DNA of 64,000 nucleotides from Rickettsia hoogstraalii (GCF_000825685.1 NZ_CCXM01000001.1:248001-312000); one strand, 5' to 3'; shown: positions 10,752 to 19,976, counted from the stretch's first letter. Notes: generated from the sequence alone by a model not told the origin. A program made the numbers and translations.

Positions 10752-11699
10752 GTATGGACCTACCTGATAATGCAAGAAAAAAATAATATATAACAGCAAA
10801 AAAATCGAATGCAGTCATGTATCCGGCTTATAGTTAATAAATCACTTTAAATTTACCCTATAGCCCTGATGGAATTCGCTGGCTTACAAACTATATTACT
10901 TATCATTTTGTCGACTTCTAAAGAGTCATTGTCCAGTTCAGTTTTTTTGTAAGCTAAGGTTCGTCTTATTTACCATCAATATTATCATTCTTTCGCATAT
11001 TCCGGATTAGAATCTATTAATTTAATTCTTTTATTTTTTTATCATTCTCTAGAAATTCTTCTTTTAACTCACTAAACGTTCGATAGCTTAGCTGACTTAA
11101 ATCCCCTTCATCTAAAATTTCGGTTAATTTTGTCATAATCTTATTGATTCCTTGCGGAATAACAAAACCAAATTCATGTAATAATCCCCTGATCTCATTA
11201 ACAAGAGCTGTACGATTTTTTACCAATCTCTGTCTTACCCTATGAATAAATAAAATATCTTGTTGCTCTACAGTTTTGATAGGCACAAACCTCATATTAG
11301 GTCTTGCTACTGCCTCACATATTGCTTCTGCATCAGCTTGATCATTTTTATTAGTTTTAACATAAGGCTTAACAAATTGTGGAGCCATTAGTTTTACATT
11401 ATGACCTAATTTTGTTAATTCTCTTGCCCAATAGCTAGAACCACCGCAAGCTTCCATGCCTACTAGACATCTTCTTGGTAAATTAGCCATAAAAGTTATA
11501 ACCTGCTCTCTCATTAATTTTTTTTTTAATATTGTCTTACCATTTTTATCTACACCGTGAATTTGAAAAATTCTTTTTGCAATATCTATACCAATTGTGG
11601 TAACTTCCATATGGACCTCCTTATTGTTGTTTAGGATTCATTTCCTATCCTAGAAGATTAGCTTCTGCTTCTCATTCTGTATATAGGGTAGGTCCATAC
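10752..11699 (-). mobile_element. IS110-family insertion sequence remnant
   Basis: The interval carries a truncated IS110-type transposase and is bounded by a 13-bp inverted pair: GTATGGACCTACC at 10752-10764 and its reverse complement at 11687-11699. At about 948 bp it is shorter than typical complete IS110/IS1111 elements, and the transposase C-terminal domain is missing, so there has probably been an internal deletion. Segment 10860-11000 contains a short readable peptide on the minus strand (LAYKKTELDNDSLEVDKMIS) that I cannot assign; it may be foreign sequence that replaced the transposase end. Subterminal inverted repeats occur in the IS1111 subgroup. Confidence 0.65.
11017..11610 (-). 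pseudogene. IS110-family transposase, C-terminally truncated
   Basis: The 197 residues cover the N-terminal RuvC-like DEDD domain: GIDIAKRIFQIHG (first Asp), GMEACGGSSYWA (Glu) and KTNKNDQADAEAICEA (Asp pair), then the start of the coiled linker ending KELN. The C-terminal Transposase_20 domain with its conserved serine is absent and stops occur in all frames just after, so the protein should be inactive. IS110 transposases act with a circular intermediate, and in some members a bridge RNA made from the noncoding ends. Nothing here shows whether such an RNA remains. Confidence 0.85.
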
Positions 11700-11774
11700 C
11701 ATTATTTTGGAACATAAAAGGAGCATTCAAAGTTTTTGCTAAATTTCAAAAAGCTCTAAAACCCTTATAGGAAC

Positions 11775-11849
11775 TGGTGGAGGCAAAGGGAATCGAACCC
11801 TTGACCCTCTGCGTGCAAAGCAGATGCTCTACCCCTGAGCTATGCCCCC
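11775..11849 (-). tRNA. tRNA-Ala(TGC)
   Basis: On the minus strand the cloverleaf begins GGGGGCA and ends TGCCTCC-ACCA. The D arm is AGCTCAGGGGTAGAGC, the anticodon arm TCTGC-TTTGCAC-GCAGA gives anticodon TGC, and the T arm is AGGGTTCGATTCCCT-like. The acceptor stem pairs fully with one G-U. CCA is encoded. It lies between the IS110 remnant and a small hypothetical gene. Confidence 0.97.
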
Positions 11850-11881
11850 GATTGTGTAGAAGATATATTGTTTGTAAGTAA

Positions 11882-12097
11882 TTAAGATAAGCTTTTAACT
11901 AATCCCCAAGGCAATGGCTGACCGTTACTTCCTACAACTAAATCTCCGGAAGATTCATATTCAGCAGCTAGAAAAGAATTTTGAGCAGCAATAAGCTTTA
12001 CCGGTTTGATTTTCTGACCGTTATGAAAATATTCTTTAGCCTGTTCCCTAGAAGTCGGGTTATTTTTGGAAGCTGTTTTTGCTTTAGCTTTAGACAT
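11882..12097 (-). CDS. Small lysine-rich conserved hypothetical protein
   Basis: The 71-residue protein starts with a basic segment (MSKAKAKTASKNN) followed by SREQAKEYFHNGQKIKPVKLIAAQNSFLAAEYESSGDLVVGSNGQPLPWGLVKSLS. It has no membrane segment and no motif I recognise. The composition, a compact ordered C-terminal part and a clean start just downstream of tRNA-Ala support a real gene. Function unknown. Confidence 0.6.
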   Translation of the reverse strand: MSKAKAKTASKNNPTSREQAKEYFHNGQKIKPVKLIAAQNSFLAAEYESSGDLVVGSNGQPLPWGLVKSLS

Positions 12098-12190
12098 ACA
12101 CTATTAACTTTTTCTTAAACTTGTGAATAATATAAAATTTTTTCCTAAACTTGTCAATAACTACCGTCTAGTATCTATAGAAAATTGTTA

Positions 12191-12832
12191 TTATTTACTT
12201 TCACCGACTAATGCTATTTTAAATTCTACTATTTCTGATATTGTTTTTCCGTCATATATACTAAACCCTACTCCTCTAAATTCTACTTTTGCGTTGATAT
12301 TAGCACCATATGATAATAACAGCTTATATATTTCATCATCCTTAATATCTTTAGAAGTACACCGAACGTTTTTAGCAACCGCATGTAAAGGTGTTTCTCC
12401 GGATTTTCTTTGATCAACCGCAGCTCCTTTCTCAAGTAATAGTTTTGCTACATTCAAGTACTTACCGCTTACAGCTTCATATAAGGCGGTCCCAGCAAAG
12501 CTCCGTCGTAACCGTTTACTACAGCCCCTTTTGCTATTAGATATTCTACCACTTCATAATGTCCATAACGTGCAGCCGTATTTAAAGGAGTGTCCTTAAA
12601 AACATCACAACACATATTAACGTTTGCTTTTTTTGCTTTAACTAGCCAGTTAGCAACTTTTATTGCATTATTTGAAGATGCTGAAAATAATTCAGTAGTA
12701 GATACCACCCGTAATTCATTTAAACCCTTTACTACATCCGCTCTATCAAAGGGAGATAGCTTCTTTTAAAACATTTTCAAAACCATATCGATTTACAAGA
12801 GTTAAATTACACTTTAATAGTTCCTTTATCAT
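12191..12832 (-). pseudogene. Ankyrin-repeat protein, frameshifted
   Basis: Starting at 12832 (MIKELLKCNLTLVNRYGFENVLKEA), the frame fails near 12755. It resumes as ADVVKGLNELRV ... FKDTPLNTAARYGHYEVVEYLIAKGAVVNG (about 12750-12495), slips again near 12490, and resumes as EAVSGKYLNVAKLLLEKGAAVDQ...GETPLHAVAK ... LLLSYGANINAK to 12191. The repeats match ankyrin consensus (TPLxxAARxGHxEVVxxLLxxGA), with at least three units. Ankyrin proteins of intracellular bacteria are often effectors, but this one should not be made intact. Two single-base slips account for the damage. Confidence 0.85.
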
Positions 12833-12848
12833 ATTCTACATAAAGAAA

Positions 12849-13136
12849 TTACTCGTTAACTAAATTTAAATACCCGGATGCGTATTTGTGTAGAACGTTA
12901 GCAATAAGAGTTTGATAAGGTATTCCTTCTTGTGCTGCCACTCTTTTTATATGATTCAAATCATGTAACGGCAATCTAATATTAATTCTTTCTGATTTTT
13001 TTAAAAAATTAGCAGCTGCAATTTTAGCTATCTCCTTTTGCTTTTTTAGCTCTTCTTCAGGTAGTTTTACAAGTTCACCTTTTTCAAAATAATCTAATAT
13101 TTCTTGCTCTTCCTCTGTTAATTTATATTTCTTCAT
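12849..13136 (-). CDS. CopG-type ribbon-helix-helix antitoxin of a BrnT-like module
   Basis: The 95-residue protein has an acidic, toxin-embracing N-terminal half (EEEQEILDYFEKGELVKLPEEELKKQKE) and a C-terminal ribbon-helix-helix segment ERINIRLPLHDLNHIKRVAAQEGIPYQTLIANVLHKYASG, which is typical of CopG/BrnA antitoxins that neutralise the toxin and repress their own promoter. Its start overlaps the 3' end of the upstream toxin gene by 14 bp, so the two are cotranscribed with the toxin first, as in brnTA. Both genes are intact in an otherwise decaying island. Confidence 0.8.
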   Translation of the reverse strand: MKKYKLTEEEQEILDYFEKGELVKLPEEELKKQKEIAKIAAANFLKKSERINIRLPLHDLNHIKRVAAQEGIPYQTLIANVLHKYASGYLNLVNE

Positions 13137-13431
13137 AGTTTTTACCTTTAGCTTTTATATATTCTTTAGTAGCTTTTCTACTTGGAATAATTGTTTTTAA
13201 AAAGACTTTATCTTCCTTTATAACACACGGTACTAAATAACAGTATCTATCTATCTCAACTATATATATTTTTTGATTTGGATATTTATCTTGATTAGGA
13301 TGATTTTGTATATTTAACACATAATCTTCTTGCTCTATTAAAGTAATTATCTGCTCAAAACTTACCCCTCTTTCTTTCAATAAAGTAATATTTTTGTCTT
13401 GATTAAATTCAAAATAATATTGTTTCTGCAT
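13123..13431 (-). CDS. BrnT-family toxin
   Basis: The 102-residue protein follows the BrnT pattern of a RelE-like ribonuclease fold: FEFNQDKNITLLKERGVSFEQIITLIE at the N terminus, an HPNQDKYPNQKIYIVEI strand, CYLVPCVIKEDKVFLKTIIPSRKATKEY at the C terminus. By family it would cleave RNA when free of antitoxin. It is the promoter-proximal gene of the pair with the CopG-type antitoxin and overlaps it by 14 bp. The assignment to BrnT rather than another RelE/ParE-like group rests on the overall pattern and the partner type. Confidence 0.75.
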   Translation of the reverse strand: MQKQYYFEFNQDKNITLLKERGVSFEQIITLIEQEDYVLNIQNHPNQDKYPNQKIYIVEIDRYCYLVPCVIKEDKVFLKTIIPSRKATKEYIKAKGKNYEEI

Positions 13432-13494
13432 ATTATAGTTAGTATTATGAAATTTTGCATGCCTTTTGTCAACACAATTTGATAAGCATTAACC

Positions 13495-13659
13495 GGCATT
13501 GCTAACTAAAGAGAGATAATAATAAAAAGCTCGATGTCATCCCGTGATTTATTCACGGGATCCAGTTAAAAATATCAATATTATTGATATTTTTAGTTGT
13601 TTTTCTGGATACCGTGGACAAGCCACGGTATGACATATCTCTCTTTAGTTAGCAATGCT
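13495..13659. repeat. MITE-like nested palindrome with 22-bp terminal inverted repeats and 8-bp target duplication
   Basis: Outer arms 13496-13517 and 13637-13658 are perfect 22-bp reverse complements (left arm begins GCATTGCTAACTAAAG). Inside lies a second palindrome, 13536-13634, beginning GTCATCCCGTG and ending CACGGTATGAC. The whole is flanked by the direct repeat CATTAACC at 13487-13494 and 13660-13667, which looks like a target-site duplication. The right copy contains the stop codon of the nucleotidyltransferase-HEPN gene. Confidence 0.85.
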
Positions 13660-13661
13660 CA

Positions 13662-14519
13662 TTAACCAATTCGCTTCAAGCAAATTCTTTCGGTGATTTC
13701 TTTCAGTTTTTCTACTCTCTCAATTAAGTATAAAAGCTGTTCTTTAGTAATTTTATAGTTTTTATCATATCTCGCATCAACATATGCTTTTTGAAGCAAC
13801 TCAAAACATTCTTTTTGCTCTGGGTTGCTATAGGAAATACTTGCAATAACTCGCTATTATAATTTGCTGCTCTGCTCCCTAATTTCTTTATATCGTGTAG
13901 TTTTGGTTTATAATTAGAAAAAACTAATAAAATAACTTTCGGTAGCTTGATGAAGATAAAAAGCACTATGTCTAAGGCTTTTTCTTTCTAAATTATTTTT
14001 AGAATCTATAAGAAATCCTGCTCCAAAATCAAACCACTCTTCATAATAATCTTTAGCAATTTCTTTCATCTCGCTCCAAGGTAAATCTTTAGCTTCGCTA
14101 AGTGTAAATTCCTTGCTATCATATAAAAGAATTCCTTCTTTTTTTATATCCGTGTAAAAATAACGCCCTATCTCCAACTGCTTATTTACCTCTTCTATTG
14201 ACTCTAGGATTATAGATATCTCTGAATCATACGGGATAATCTGAGGTTTTATTACTCCTGTTTTTTCTAACCTTTTATATATATTATCTTCTAACCTTAA
14301 AGCAGTATATCCTTTATATTTACTTTTCTTCAGAATTATCAAAATATCGGTATCGCTATGGTAACCGTTAGGTAAATCACGTACCCAATCGCCTCTCGCA
14401 AAAGAACCGTACAAGATAATCATAGCGATTTTATCTTGTGCAATATCTAAAATTTGCTGCACTATAAAATTAAGCCTAGCTTGGATTTTTAGGGAACGTT
14501 CAGGTAAAGTGGTTTTCAT
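13662..14519 (-). pseudogene. Nucleotidyltransferase-HEPN fusion protein, frameshifted
   Basis: The N-terminal part (14519-13914) has the minimal nucleotidyltransferase motif YGSFARGDWVRDLPNGYHSDTDILIIL (about residues 39-63). It then enters a HEPN domain (SLRHSAFYLHQATESYF). Near 13930 the frame slips to LLVFSNYKPKLHDIKKLGSRAANYNSELLQVFPIAT. Near 13815 it slips again to EQKECFELLQKAYVDARYDKNYKITKEQLLYLIERVEKLKEITERICLKRIG, with its stop at 13662. MNT and HEPN are usually paired as separate toxin-antitoxin genes; here they are one chain. Two slips make it a pseudogene. Confidence 0.85.
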
Positions 14520-14533
14520 TATAATACTCTTAT

Positions 14534-14727
14534 GTCATTCCCGCGAAACATTGTTGCGAGGATGTTTTTTTGTCATTGCGAGAAGAAACTGCAAGTTTCG
14601 ACGAAGCAATCCAGTAAAAAATTCTGTAAGTCAGAATTTTTTTAATTATTTTCTGGATTGCCACGTCGCTTCGCTCCTCGCAATGACGGTTCGAGTATCC
14701 ACGCAGGCAACACCTCGTGGGAAGGAC
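14534..14727. repeat. Nested palindromic repeat
   Basis: The outermost arms are GTCATTCCCGC and a decayed GTGGGAAGGAC. Inside are a partial TTGTTGCG arm and the inner palindrome 14572-14688, running from GTCATTGCGAG to CTCGCAATGACGG with the paired CTGGATTGC core. It sits just downstream of secA and may act as a bidirectional terminator. Apparent reading frames across it are by-products of the repeat. Confidence 0.9.
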
Positions 14728-14763
14728 ATAGAGTAAAAATCGTAGGGTATTATAGGTTTTCAT

Positions 14764-17484
14764 CTATTCATTTGCACCATGACAATATTTATATTTCTTG
14801 CCTGAACCGCACGGGCATAGCTCATTACGAGATACCCTCCCCCAGCTAGTAGGATCATCAGGATTTCTATCTTTAGGATCAATGCGTGATACGACTGGTT
14901 TAAGGTCAGTCTCAAGGCTACTTCCTGCATTATATTTCCTAAATGCCGGATCTTCCCGACTTTCTCGCATATTTTTCTGAAGTTTTTTATGCTCAAGCGA
15001 AACATCTTCTTTTTGAATATGTTTTAAATCGATATGGAAGTGATATACTGTTTGAATAAATAATTCTTTTAAATTATTAAGCATCTGCTCGAATAAGTTA
15101 AATGCTTCTCTTTTATATTCGCTAAGAGGGTCTTTTTGAGCATAAGCTCTAAGCGATATGCCTTGTCTTAAATGATCTAAGCTATATAAATGATCTTTCC
15201 AAACTTGATCAAGAGTAGTTAGTAAAATATATTTCACGGCATTATGCATTAACTCACTACTATAAGCTTCTTCTTTTGACTTATATATATCATGAGCCGT
15301 TTGTATAACGATTTTCGTGATTTCTTCTTCCGTTACGTCATTTTTACTTACTAAATTATGATCAAATTTCATAGAAAAGACACGATGCAATTCTACGCTT
15401 AAATTTTCTATATCCCAATCTTCTCTATAAGAGCCTACCGGCATAAAAGTTAATACTATCTTTTTAGCGAGTTCCTCAGTAGTACTATTTAAGAAACCGT
15501 GACTATCTTTAGATTTAATAATTTCAGTACGTTGCTCGTATATTATCTTACGTTGGTCATTCATTACATCATCAAAACGTAATAAATTTTTACGCATCTC
15601 GTAGTTATGTTCTTCAACTTTTTGCTGAGCTTTCTCAAGTGAACGACTAATCATCGGATGGTGGATAGCCTCTCCATCTTTCAATCCAAGTGTTCTAAGA
15701 ACTCCTGATATACGATCTGATGCAAAAATACGCATTAAATCATCATCAAGCGATAAGAAAAACTTAGTTTTTCCTGGATCACCTTGTCTACCCGACCTTC
15801 CTCTTAGCTGATTATCTATCCTACGGCTTTCATGCCTTTCCGTACCTATCACAAATAAGCCATCCACTTCAATAACCTGCTTCTTTTCTTCGGCAATTTG
15901 AGCTTTTATTTCAGCTGTTTTAGCTTCATAATTATGTTCTTTATCCAGCTGCTCTATTAACATTTCAGGGTTACCGCCAAGCATAATATCAGTACCTCGC
16001 CCTGCCATATTAGTTGCAATCGTTACTGCCTTAAACCTGCCTGCTTGAGCAATAATAAAAGCTTCCTGCTCATGAAATTTGGCATTTAAAACTTTATGAG
16101 GGATTTTTTCTTTATTTAAAACGCTTGAAAGCTCTTCTGACTTTTCTATGCTTATCGTACCGACAAGTATAGGCTGACCACGATCGTAACAATCTTTAAT
16201 CAGCTTTAATATAGCATCATATTTTTCTTTTTTACTACCGTAAATCTCATCATCAAGGTCAAGCCTTGTAACTTTATTATGGGTTGGAACTGCAACCACA
16301 TCGAGATTATATATGTCTTTTAATTCAGGTGCTTCGGTCATAGCCGTACCGGTCATACCTGATAATTTAGGATAATTACGGAAATAGTTTTGGAAAGTAA
16401 TTGATGCAAGAGTTTGGTTTTCATTTTGAATTTTCACGTTTTCTTTTGCTTCTAATGCTTGATGTAACCCTTCCGAATATCTACGCCCCTCCATTACACG
16501 ACCGGTAAATTCATCGATAATCATTACTTTACCTTCACGCACCAAATAATCTACATCAACAGTAAACATATTATGAGCTCTTAAAGCTTGATTAACATAA
16601 TGCACTAAAGTTAAATTTTCAAAATCATATAAACCAGTATCAGGTTTTATAATATTTTCTTTACTTAAAAGTGATTCTATATGTGTAATACCGGTTTCCG
16701 TTAAATTGATAGTTTTTAATTTTTCGTCTTTTTCAAAATCACTTGCATTAAGCAGGCGTACAATTTTATCAATTTTACCGTATAATTCCGAATTATCATT
16801 AACCGGACCTGAGATAACTAGCGGAGTTCTTGCTTCATCTATCAAAATCGAATCAACCTCATCGATGATAGCAAAATTAAAAGGACGAAGTACTCGCTCC
16901 TGCAAGCTATACTTCATATTATCTCTTAAATAATCGAAACCGAGTTCATTATTTGTTGCATGAGTAATATCGGCATTATAGGCGGCTCGTTTTGCTTCAT
17001 CAGGCATACCGGCAACAATACATCCAACCGATAAACCTAAAAAGTTGTAAATTTTACCCATAGAAGCAGAATCACGGCTTGCCAAATAATCATTCACAGT
17101 TACAACATGTACACCTTTTCCAGTTAAAGCATTTAAATAAGCAGGAAGCGTTGCAACTAAGGTCTTACCCTCGCCGGTACGCATTTCGGTAATCATGCCT
17201 CGGTGTAGTATCAGCCCCCCTATAAGCTGAACATCAAAATGACGCATACCGCAAACTCTTCTAGCCGCTTCCCTAACTACCGCAAACGCCTCATATACTA
17301 TATCGTCTAAAGTAGTTCCGTTTTTAAGCTTTTCTTTAAACTCTACAGTTTTATTCTTTAACTCCTCATCTGATAATTTTTGTATAGCAGGCTCAAGCGA
17401 GTTAATTTTCGTAATCTCGGCAAATAGTTTTTTTACAGTACGATCATTTGCAGTACCGAAAAGTTTTTTTAAAATAGAAAGCAT
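14764..17484 (-). CDS. secA: Preprotein translocase ATPase SecA
   Basis: The full-length 906-residue motor drives preproteins through SecYEG. Visible are the Walker A MRTGEGKT (101-108), the [14 protein letters not shown] box (about 208-221), the helicase end [15 protein letters not shown] and [11 protein letters not shown], the preprotein crosslinking and helical scaffold regions, and a C-terminal zinc-binding tail [16 protein letters not shown] that binds SecB or ribosomes in other bacteria. Start [11 protein letters not shown] matches the family. The gene is intact and bracketed by palindromic repeats, with the secretion-related parvulin divergently placed upstream. Confidence 0.98.
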   Translation of the reverse strand: MLSILKKLFGTANDRTVKKLFAEITKINSLEPAIQKLSDEELKNKTVEFKEKLKNGTTLDDIVYEAFAVVREAARRVCGMRHFDVQLIGGLILHRGMITEMRTGEGKTLVATLPAYLNALTGKGVHVVTVNDYLASRDSASMGKIYNFLGLSVGCIVAGMPDEAKRAAYNADITHATNNELGFDYLRDNMKYSLQERVLRPFNFAIIDEVDSILIDEARTPLVISGPVNDNSELYGKIDKIVRLLNASDFEKDEKLKTINLTETGITHIESLLSKENIIKPDTGLYDFENLTLVHYVNQALRAHNMFTVDVDYLVREGKVMIIDEFTGRVMEGRRYSEGLHQALEAKENVKIQNENQTLASITFQNYFRNYPKLSGMTGTAMTEAPELKDIYNLDVVAVPTHNKVTRLDLDDEIYGSKKEKYDAILKLIKDCYDRGQPILVGTISIEKSEELSSVLNKEKIPHKVLNAKFHEQEAFIIAQAGRFKAVTIATNMAGRGTDIMLGGNPEMLIEQLDKEHNYEAKTAEIKAQIAEEKKQVIEVDGLFVIGTERHESRRIDNQLRGRSGRQGDPGKTKFFLSLDDDLMRIFASDRISGVLRTLGLKDGEAIHHPMISRSLEKAQQKVEEHNYEMRKNLLRFDDVMNDQRKIIYEQRTEIIKSKDSHGFLNSTTEELAKKIVLTFMPVGSYREDWDIENLSVELHRVFSMKFDHNLVSKNDVTEEEITKIVIQTAHDIYKSKEEAYSSELMHNAVKYILLTTLDQVWKDHLYSLDHLRQGISLRAYAQKDPLSEYKREAFNLFEQMLNNLKELFIQTVYHFHIDLKHIQKEDVSLEHKKLQKNMRESREDPAFRKYNAGSSLETDLKPVVSRIDPKDRNPDDPTSWGRVSRNELCPCGSGKKYKYCHGANE

Positions 17485-17591
17485 TAAAATCCTTAAATAA
17501 TAATTTTGTATTTAAAATTTATAGTACGAGGCAGTTTTTATAAAAAGACCTCAATATCATTACCCACATGGCTCGAAAAAACGCCCTAGGT

Positions 17592-17729
17592 GTCATCCCC
17601 GCATAGGCGGGGATCCAGTACTTTAAAGCCTTTTAAGCTTTATTTGAATAAAATCTTGATCTTAAATATTTTTTTTAAAGCTCGACTTATCTCGCTTTAC
17701 CCTAGATTCCCGCCTACGCGGGAATGACA
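17592..17729. repeat. Palindromic repeat of the GTCATCCCCGC type
   Basis: The left end GTCATCCCCGCATAGGCGGGG and the right end CGCCTACGCGGGAATGAC are each small hairpins and also complementary to each other across the element, with an AT-rich centre containing TTTAAAGC... and ...GCTTTA. It belongs to the same superfamily as the outer layer of the repeats at 14534 and 18839. Confidence 0.8.
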
Positions 17730-17900
17730 TAAACCGATCCATGCAACAGAGTCAACACCACGCAGGAATGACATCGAATAAAGAAGTGTCCAGTACTATG
17801 TATTTTAAAATATAGGCGATTTTTGTTAATAGTGCTATATAAATTTACTACATAATTTTTGTAAATTATTATTAATAAATAAAATATTCTCAAATAGCTG

Positions 17901-17929
17901 TTGACGGTTATATATTATTTTTATAAAAT
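17901..17929 (+). promoter_or_regulatory. Candidate sigma-70 promoter for the parvulin gene
   Basis: TTGACG at 17901-17906 and TAAAAT at 17924-17929 are separated by 17 bp in a very AT-rich stretch, 35 bp before the ATG. The -35 matches consensus in five of six positions and the -10 is weaker. Confidence 0.55.
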
Positions 17930-17963
17930 TTAAGCTTATGTTTAACACAATTATGAGTCATAA

Positions 17964-18812
17964 ATGAAAAAATTATCTGTTATATTTTTATCAGTTAGCA
18001 TGCTTTCCGGTATTGCTTTTGCCGATAAAGACAAAGTAGTTGCTACCTATAAAGGCGGTGAAGTAAAAGAATCGCAAATTATGAAAGAATTTAAGCCTCA
18101 GCTTAATCTTCAATCAGGTGAAACAATCAAAAATTTCGATGATTTTCCACCGCAAGATCAGGAAAAATTAATAAAAATTTATGTTAATAATCTTTTGTTA
18201 AAAGAAGAAGTTGCTAAGTCAAATATTACTTCTTCTAAAGAATTCCAAGAAAAACTTGAAAATGCAAAAAATCAATTAGCTCAACAAGAATTACTAGCAA
18301 ATTATATAAAATCTAGTATTACAGATAAGATGTTTGATGACGAATATAATAAATATGTCGGTAATCTTAAAGGTAAAGAGCAAATAAAAGTTGCTCATAT
18401 TTTAGTTAAATCCCAAAAAGAAGCTAACGATATAAAGACCAAATTAAGCAAAGGCGGAAATTTCACTAAGCTTGCAGAAAAATCATCTCTTGATAAAGCT
18501 TCAGCTTCAAACGGCGGAGTTATAGGTTACATTCTACTAAATCAACCTGGACAGTTAGTACCGGAATTTGAGAAGAAAGCTTTTGCTTTAAAAGTAAATG
18601 AAGTTTCAACTCCTGTAAAAACCGATTTCGGTTGGCATATTATCAAAGTGCTTGAGAAAAAACCTGTGCCTATTCCAACAAAAGAAGAAGCAAAAGTAAC
18701 TATTGATAATATATTAGCTGCAGAAGTACTAAAGAAATATATTTCTGATTTAGAAGCTAAAGCCGATTTAAAAATCTTGTTACCTAAAGCAGACAGCAAA
18801 GCCGGATCGTAA
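17964..18812 (+). CDS. plp: Parvulin-like peptidyl-prolyl isomerase, exported
   Basis: The 282-residue protein has a signal peptide (MKKLSVIFLSVSMLSGIAFA), an N-terminal helical SurA/PrsA-like domain and a parvulin domain at about residues 140-235 (KVAHILVKSQKEANDIKTKL, SLDKASASNGGVIGYI, VSTPVKTDFGWHIIKVLEK). It should assist folding of secreted or outer-membrane proteins in the periplasm. The gene is divergent from secA and followed by a palindromic repeat. It appears complete. Confidence 0.92.
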   Translation: MKKLSVIFLSVSMLSGIAFADKDKVVATYKGGEVKESQIMKEFKPQLNLQSGETIKNFDDFPPQDQEKLIKIYVNNLLLKEEVAKSNITSSKEFQEKLENAKNQLAQQELLANYIKSSITDKMFDDEYNKYVGNLKGKEQIKVAHILVKSQKEANDIKTKLSKGGNFTKLAEKSSLDKASASNGGVIGYILLNQPGQLVPEFEKKAFALKVNEVSTPVKTDFGWHIIKVLEKKPVPIPTKEEAKVTIDNILAAEVLKKYISDLEAKADLKILLPKADSKAGS

Positions 18813-18838
18813 TTTATTTAATATCATTCACTTTTAAT

Positions 18839-19034
18839 GTCATTCCTGCGAGGTCTTGTTGCATGGACACCTGAATCGTCATTGCGAGCGACTGAAAGGA
18901 GCGTGGCAATCCAGAAAATAATTAAAAAAATGCTATTAATTAGCATTTTTACTGGATTGCTTCGTCAAAACTTGCAGTTTTTCCTCGCAATGACGGATAA
19001 ACAGGTCCACGCAACAATACCATACGGGAATGAC
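18839..19034. repeat. Three-layer nested palindromic repeat
   Basis: Outer arms are GTCATTCCTGC and CGGGAATGAC. Middle arms are TTGTTGCATGGA and TCCACGCAACAA. The inner palindrome 18877-18995 runs from CGTCATTGCGAG to CTCGCAATGACG around an ACTGGATTGC/GCAATCCAG core. It lies between convergent plp and acpS and probably forms strong RNA hairpins in both directions. Confidence 0.9.
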
Positions 19035-19070
19035 AATAGGTCACGCAAATATCTCTCACCAAGAATGACG

Positions 19071-19451
19071 TTATAAATCGCCCTCAATCACAGCAAACGC
19101 TACGCATACAGGATAATCATCAGAAAGAGAAAGGTGAATATTAAAAGGCGGGAGTTTGTTTGTATAGTTTGAACTAACTTCTACTATAGGCTTGCCCAAA
19201 TTATCATTTAGTATAGTAATATCTTTTAAATTTATACCTTGACCTATACCAACTCCAAAGGCTTTACTTACAGCTTCTTTAGCAGCAAAACGCTTTGCTA
19301 AAAATACAGCATGACCTGTTTTGTCCAATAAACTAAACTGTGCTAACTCCTTTGAAGTTAGAATTTTTTTAGCAAAAAGTTCCGGATATAAATGTAATAT
19401 TTTTTCGATTCTAGGAATTTGTACCATATCAGTACCGACACCGATAAGCAT
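19071..19451 (-). CDS. acpS: Holo-[acyl-carrier-protein] synthase
   Basis: The 126-residue enzyme transfers 4'-phosphopantetheine from CoA to acyl carrier protein. The Mg-binding residues are present: Asp8 in GTDMV and Glu59 in [12 protein letters not shown]. The family pattern IHLSLSDD...A(F)AVIE is seen at the C terminus. Its ATG immediately follows the rpoZ stop codon with no gap, so the two genes are cotranscribed. The gene is intact. Confidence 0.95.
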   Translation of the reverse strand: MLIGVGTDMVQIPRIEKILHLYPELFAKKILTSKELAQFSLLDKTGHAVFLAKRFAAKEAVSKAFGVGIGQGINLKDITILNDNLGKPIVEVSSNYTNKLPPFNIHLSLSDDYPVCVAFAVIEGDL

Positions 19452-19835
19452 TTACTTATCGGTTTCATAATCTTCGCCATTCTCATCAATAAAGATTTGA
19501 TCATCTAAATCAGAATAATCTTCCCCGATATAAACTTCAGGTAAATACTCAAATTTTTCTTCTACATCTTCTAATTCATCTTGATTAACAAGCGGCTCTA
19601 TCATAGTTCTTGTACGCAGACTATTTATTAAGTCTTGTTCTAACTGTTCTACCGATACTTTTCCGGCAGCAATTCTACGTAATGATATAACAGGAGGTTT
19701 ATCACGCTTTTCTTTTTTGATTTGATTAGTTTCTACTTTATAATTTAATAATTTAGCATATCTTGTTGCTAGTACAACAAGCCGAAACCTATCCGGTATA
19801 ATTTTATTACAATCTTCTGCCGTAATTCTTGCCAT
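19452..19835 (-). CDS. rpoZ: DNA-directed RNA polymerase omega subunit
   Basis: The 127-residue omega chain assists assembly of the RNA polymerase beta-prime subunit. It starts [28 protein letters not shown] and contains [13 protein letters not shown], then an acidic C-terminal extension (about residues 85-127) common in rickettsial omega. The frame is open further upstream to 19910, but that part falls in a repeat, and the ATG at 19835 has a GGAG Shine-Dalgarno sequence at the right spacing. It is directly followed by acpS. Confidence 0.93.
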   Translation of the reverse strand: MARITAEDCNKIIPDRFRLVVLATRYAKLLNYKVETNQIKKEKRDKPPVISLRRIAAGKVSVEQLEQDLINSLRTRTMIEPLVNQDELEDVEEKFEYLPEVYIGEDYSDLDDQIFIDENGEDYETDK

Positions 19836-19868
19836 AATTTTCTCCGTTAAAAATAAAGTTATGTAAGG

Positions 19869-19962
19869 CATCATTGCGAGCAGCCGTAGGCTGCGTGGCA
19901 ATCTCGTCAAACATCCTGAGATTGCTTCGTCGAATTACGTTGTAATTCTTCTCGCAATGACG
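19869..19962. repeat. Palindromic repeat, CGTCATTGCGAG family
   Basis: The left end is TCATTGCGAGCAGCCGTAGG and the right end is CTTCTCGCAATGACG, with the paired CAATCTCG...CCTGAGATTG core. It separates rpoZ from murA; its left end lies in the rpoZ leader, so it could shape the 5' end of that transcript. Confidence 0.9.
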
Positions 19963-19976
19963 GTACAATACCTATA

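Larger units (their letters stand above)
17485..17963. other. Divergent intergenic region between secA and the parvulin gene
   Basis: This 479-bp gap has no gene. It holds a palindromic repeat (17592-17729), a decayed half-repeat at about 17735-17785 (a GATCCATGCAACA segment, then CAGGAATGACATCG), and a likely promoter for the parvulin gene at 17901-17929. The secA promoter must also lie here but I cannot place it with confidence. Confidence 0.6.

Noticed and set aside
13496..13658. CRISPR-like repeats
   Set aside because: The palindromes are dispersed and nested, with no regularly spaced array and no cas genes anywhere in the window.
14509..14763. Short frames on both strands over the repeat downstream of secA
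   Set aside because: They read through a palindromic repeat whose translations (for example [13 protein letters not shown]) recur wherever the repeat occurs, so they are by-products of the repeat.
18837..19076. 79-codon frame between plp and acpS
   Set aside because: It lies entirely within the three-layer palindromic repeat and has no independent coding signal.
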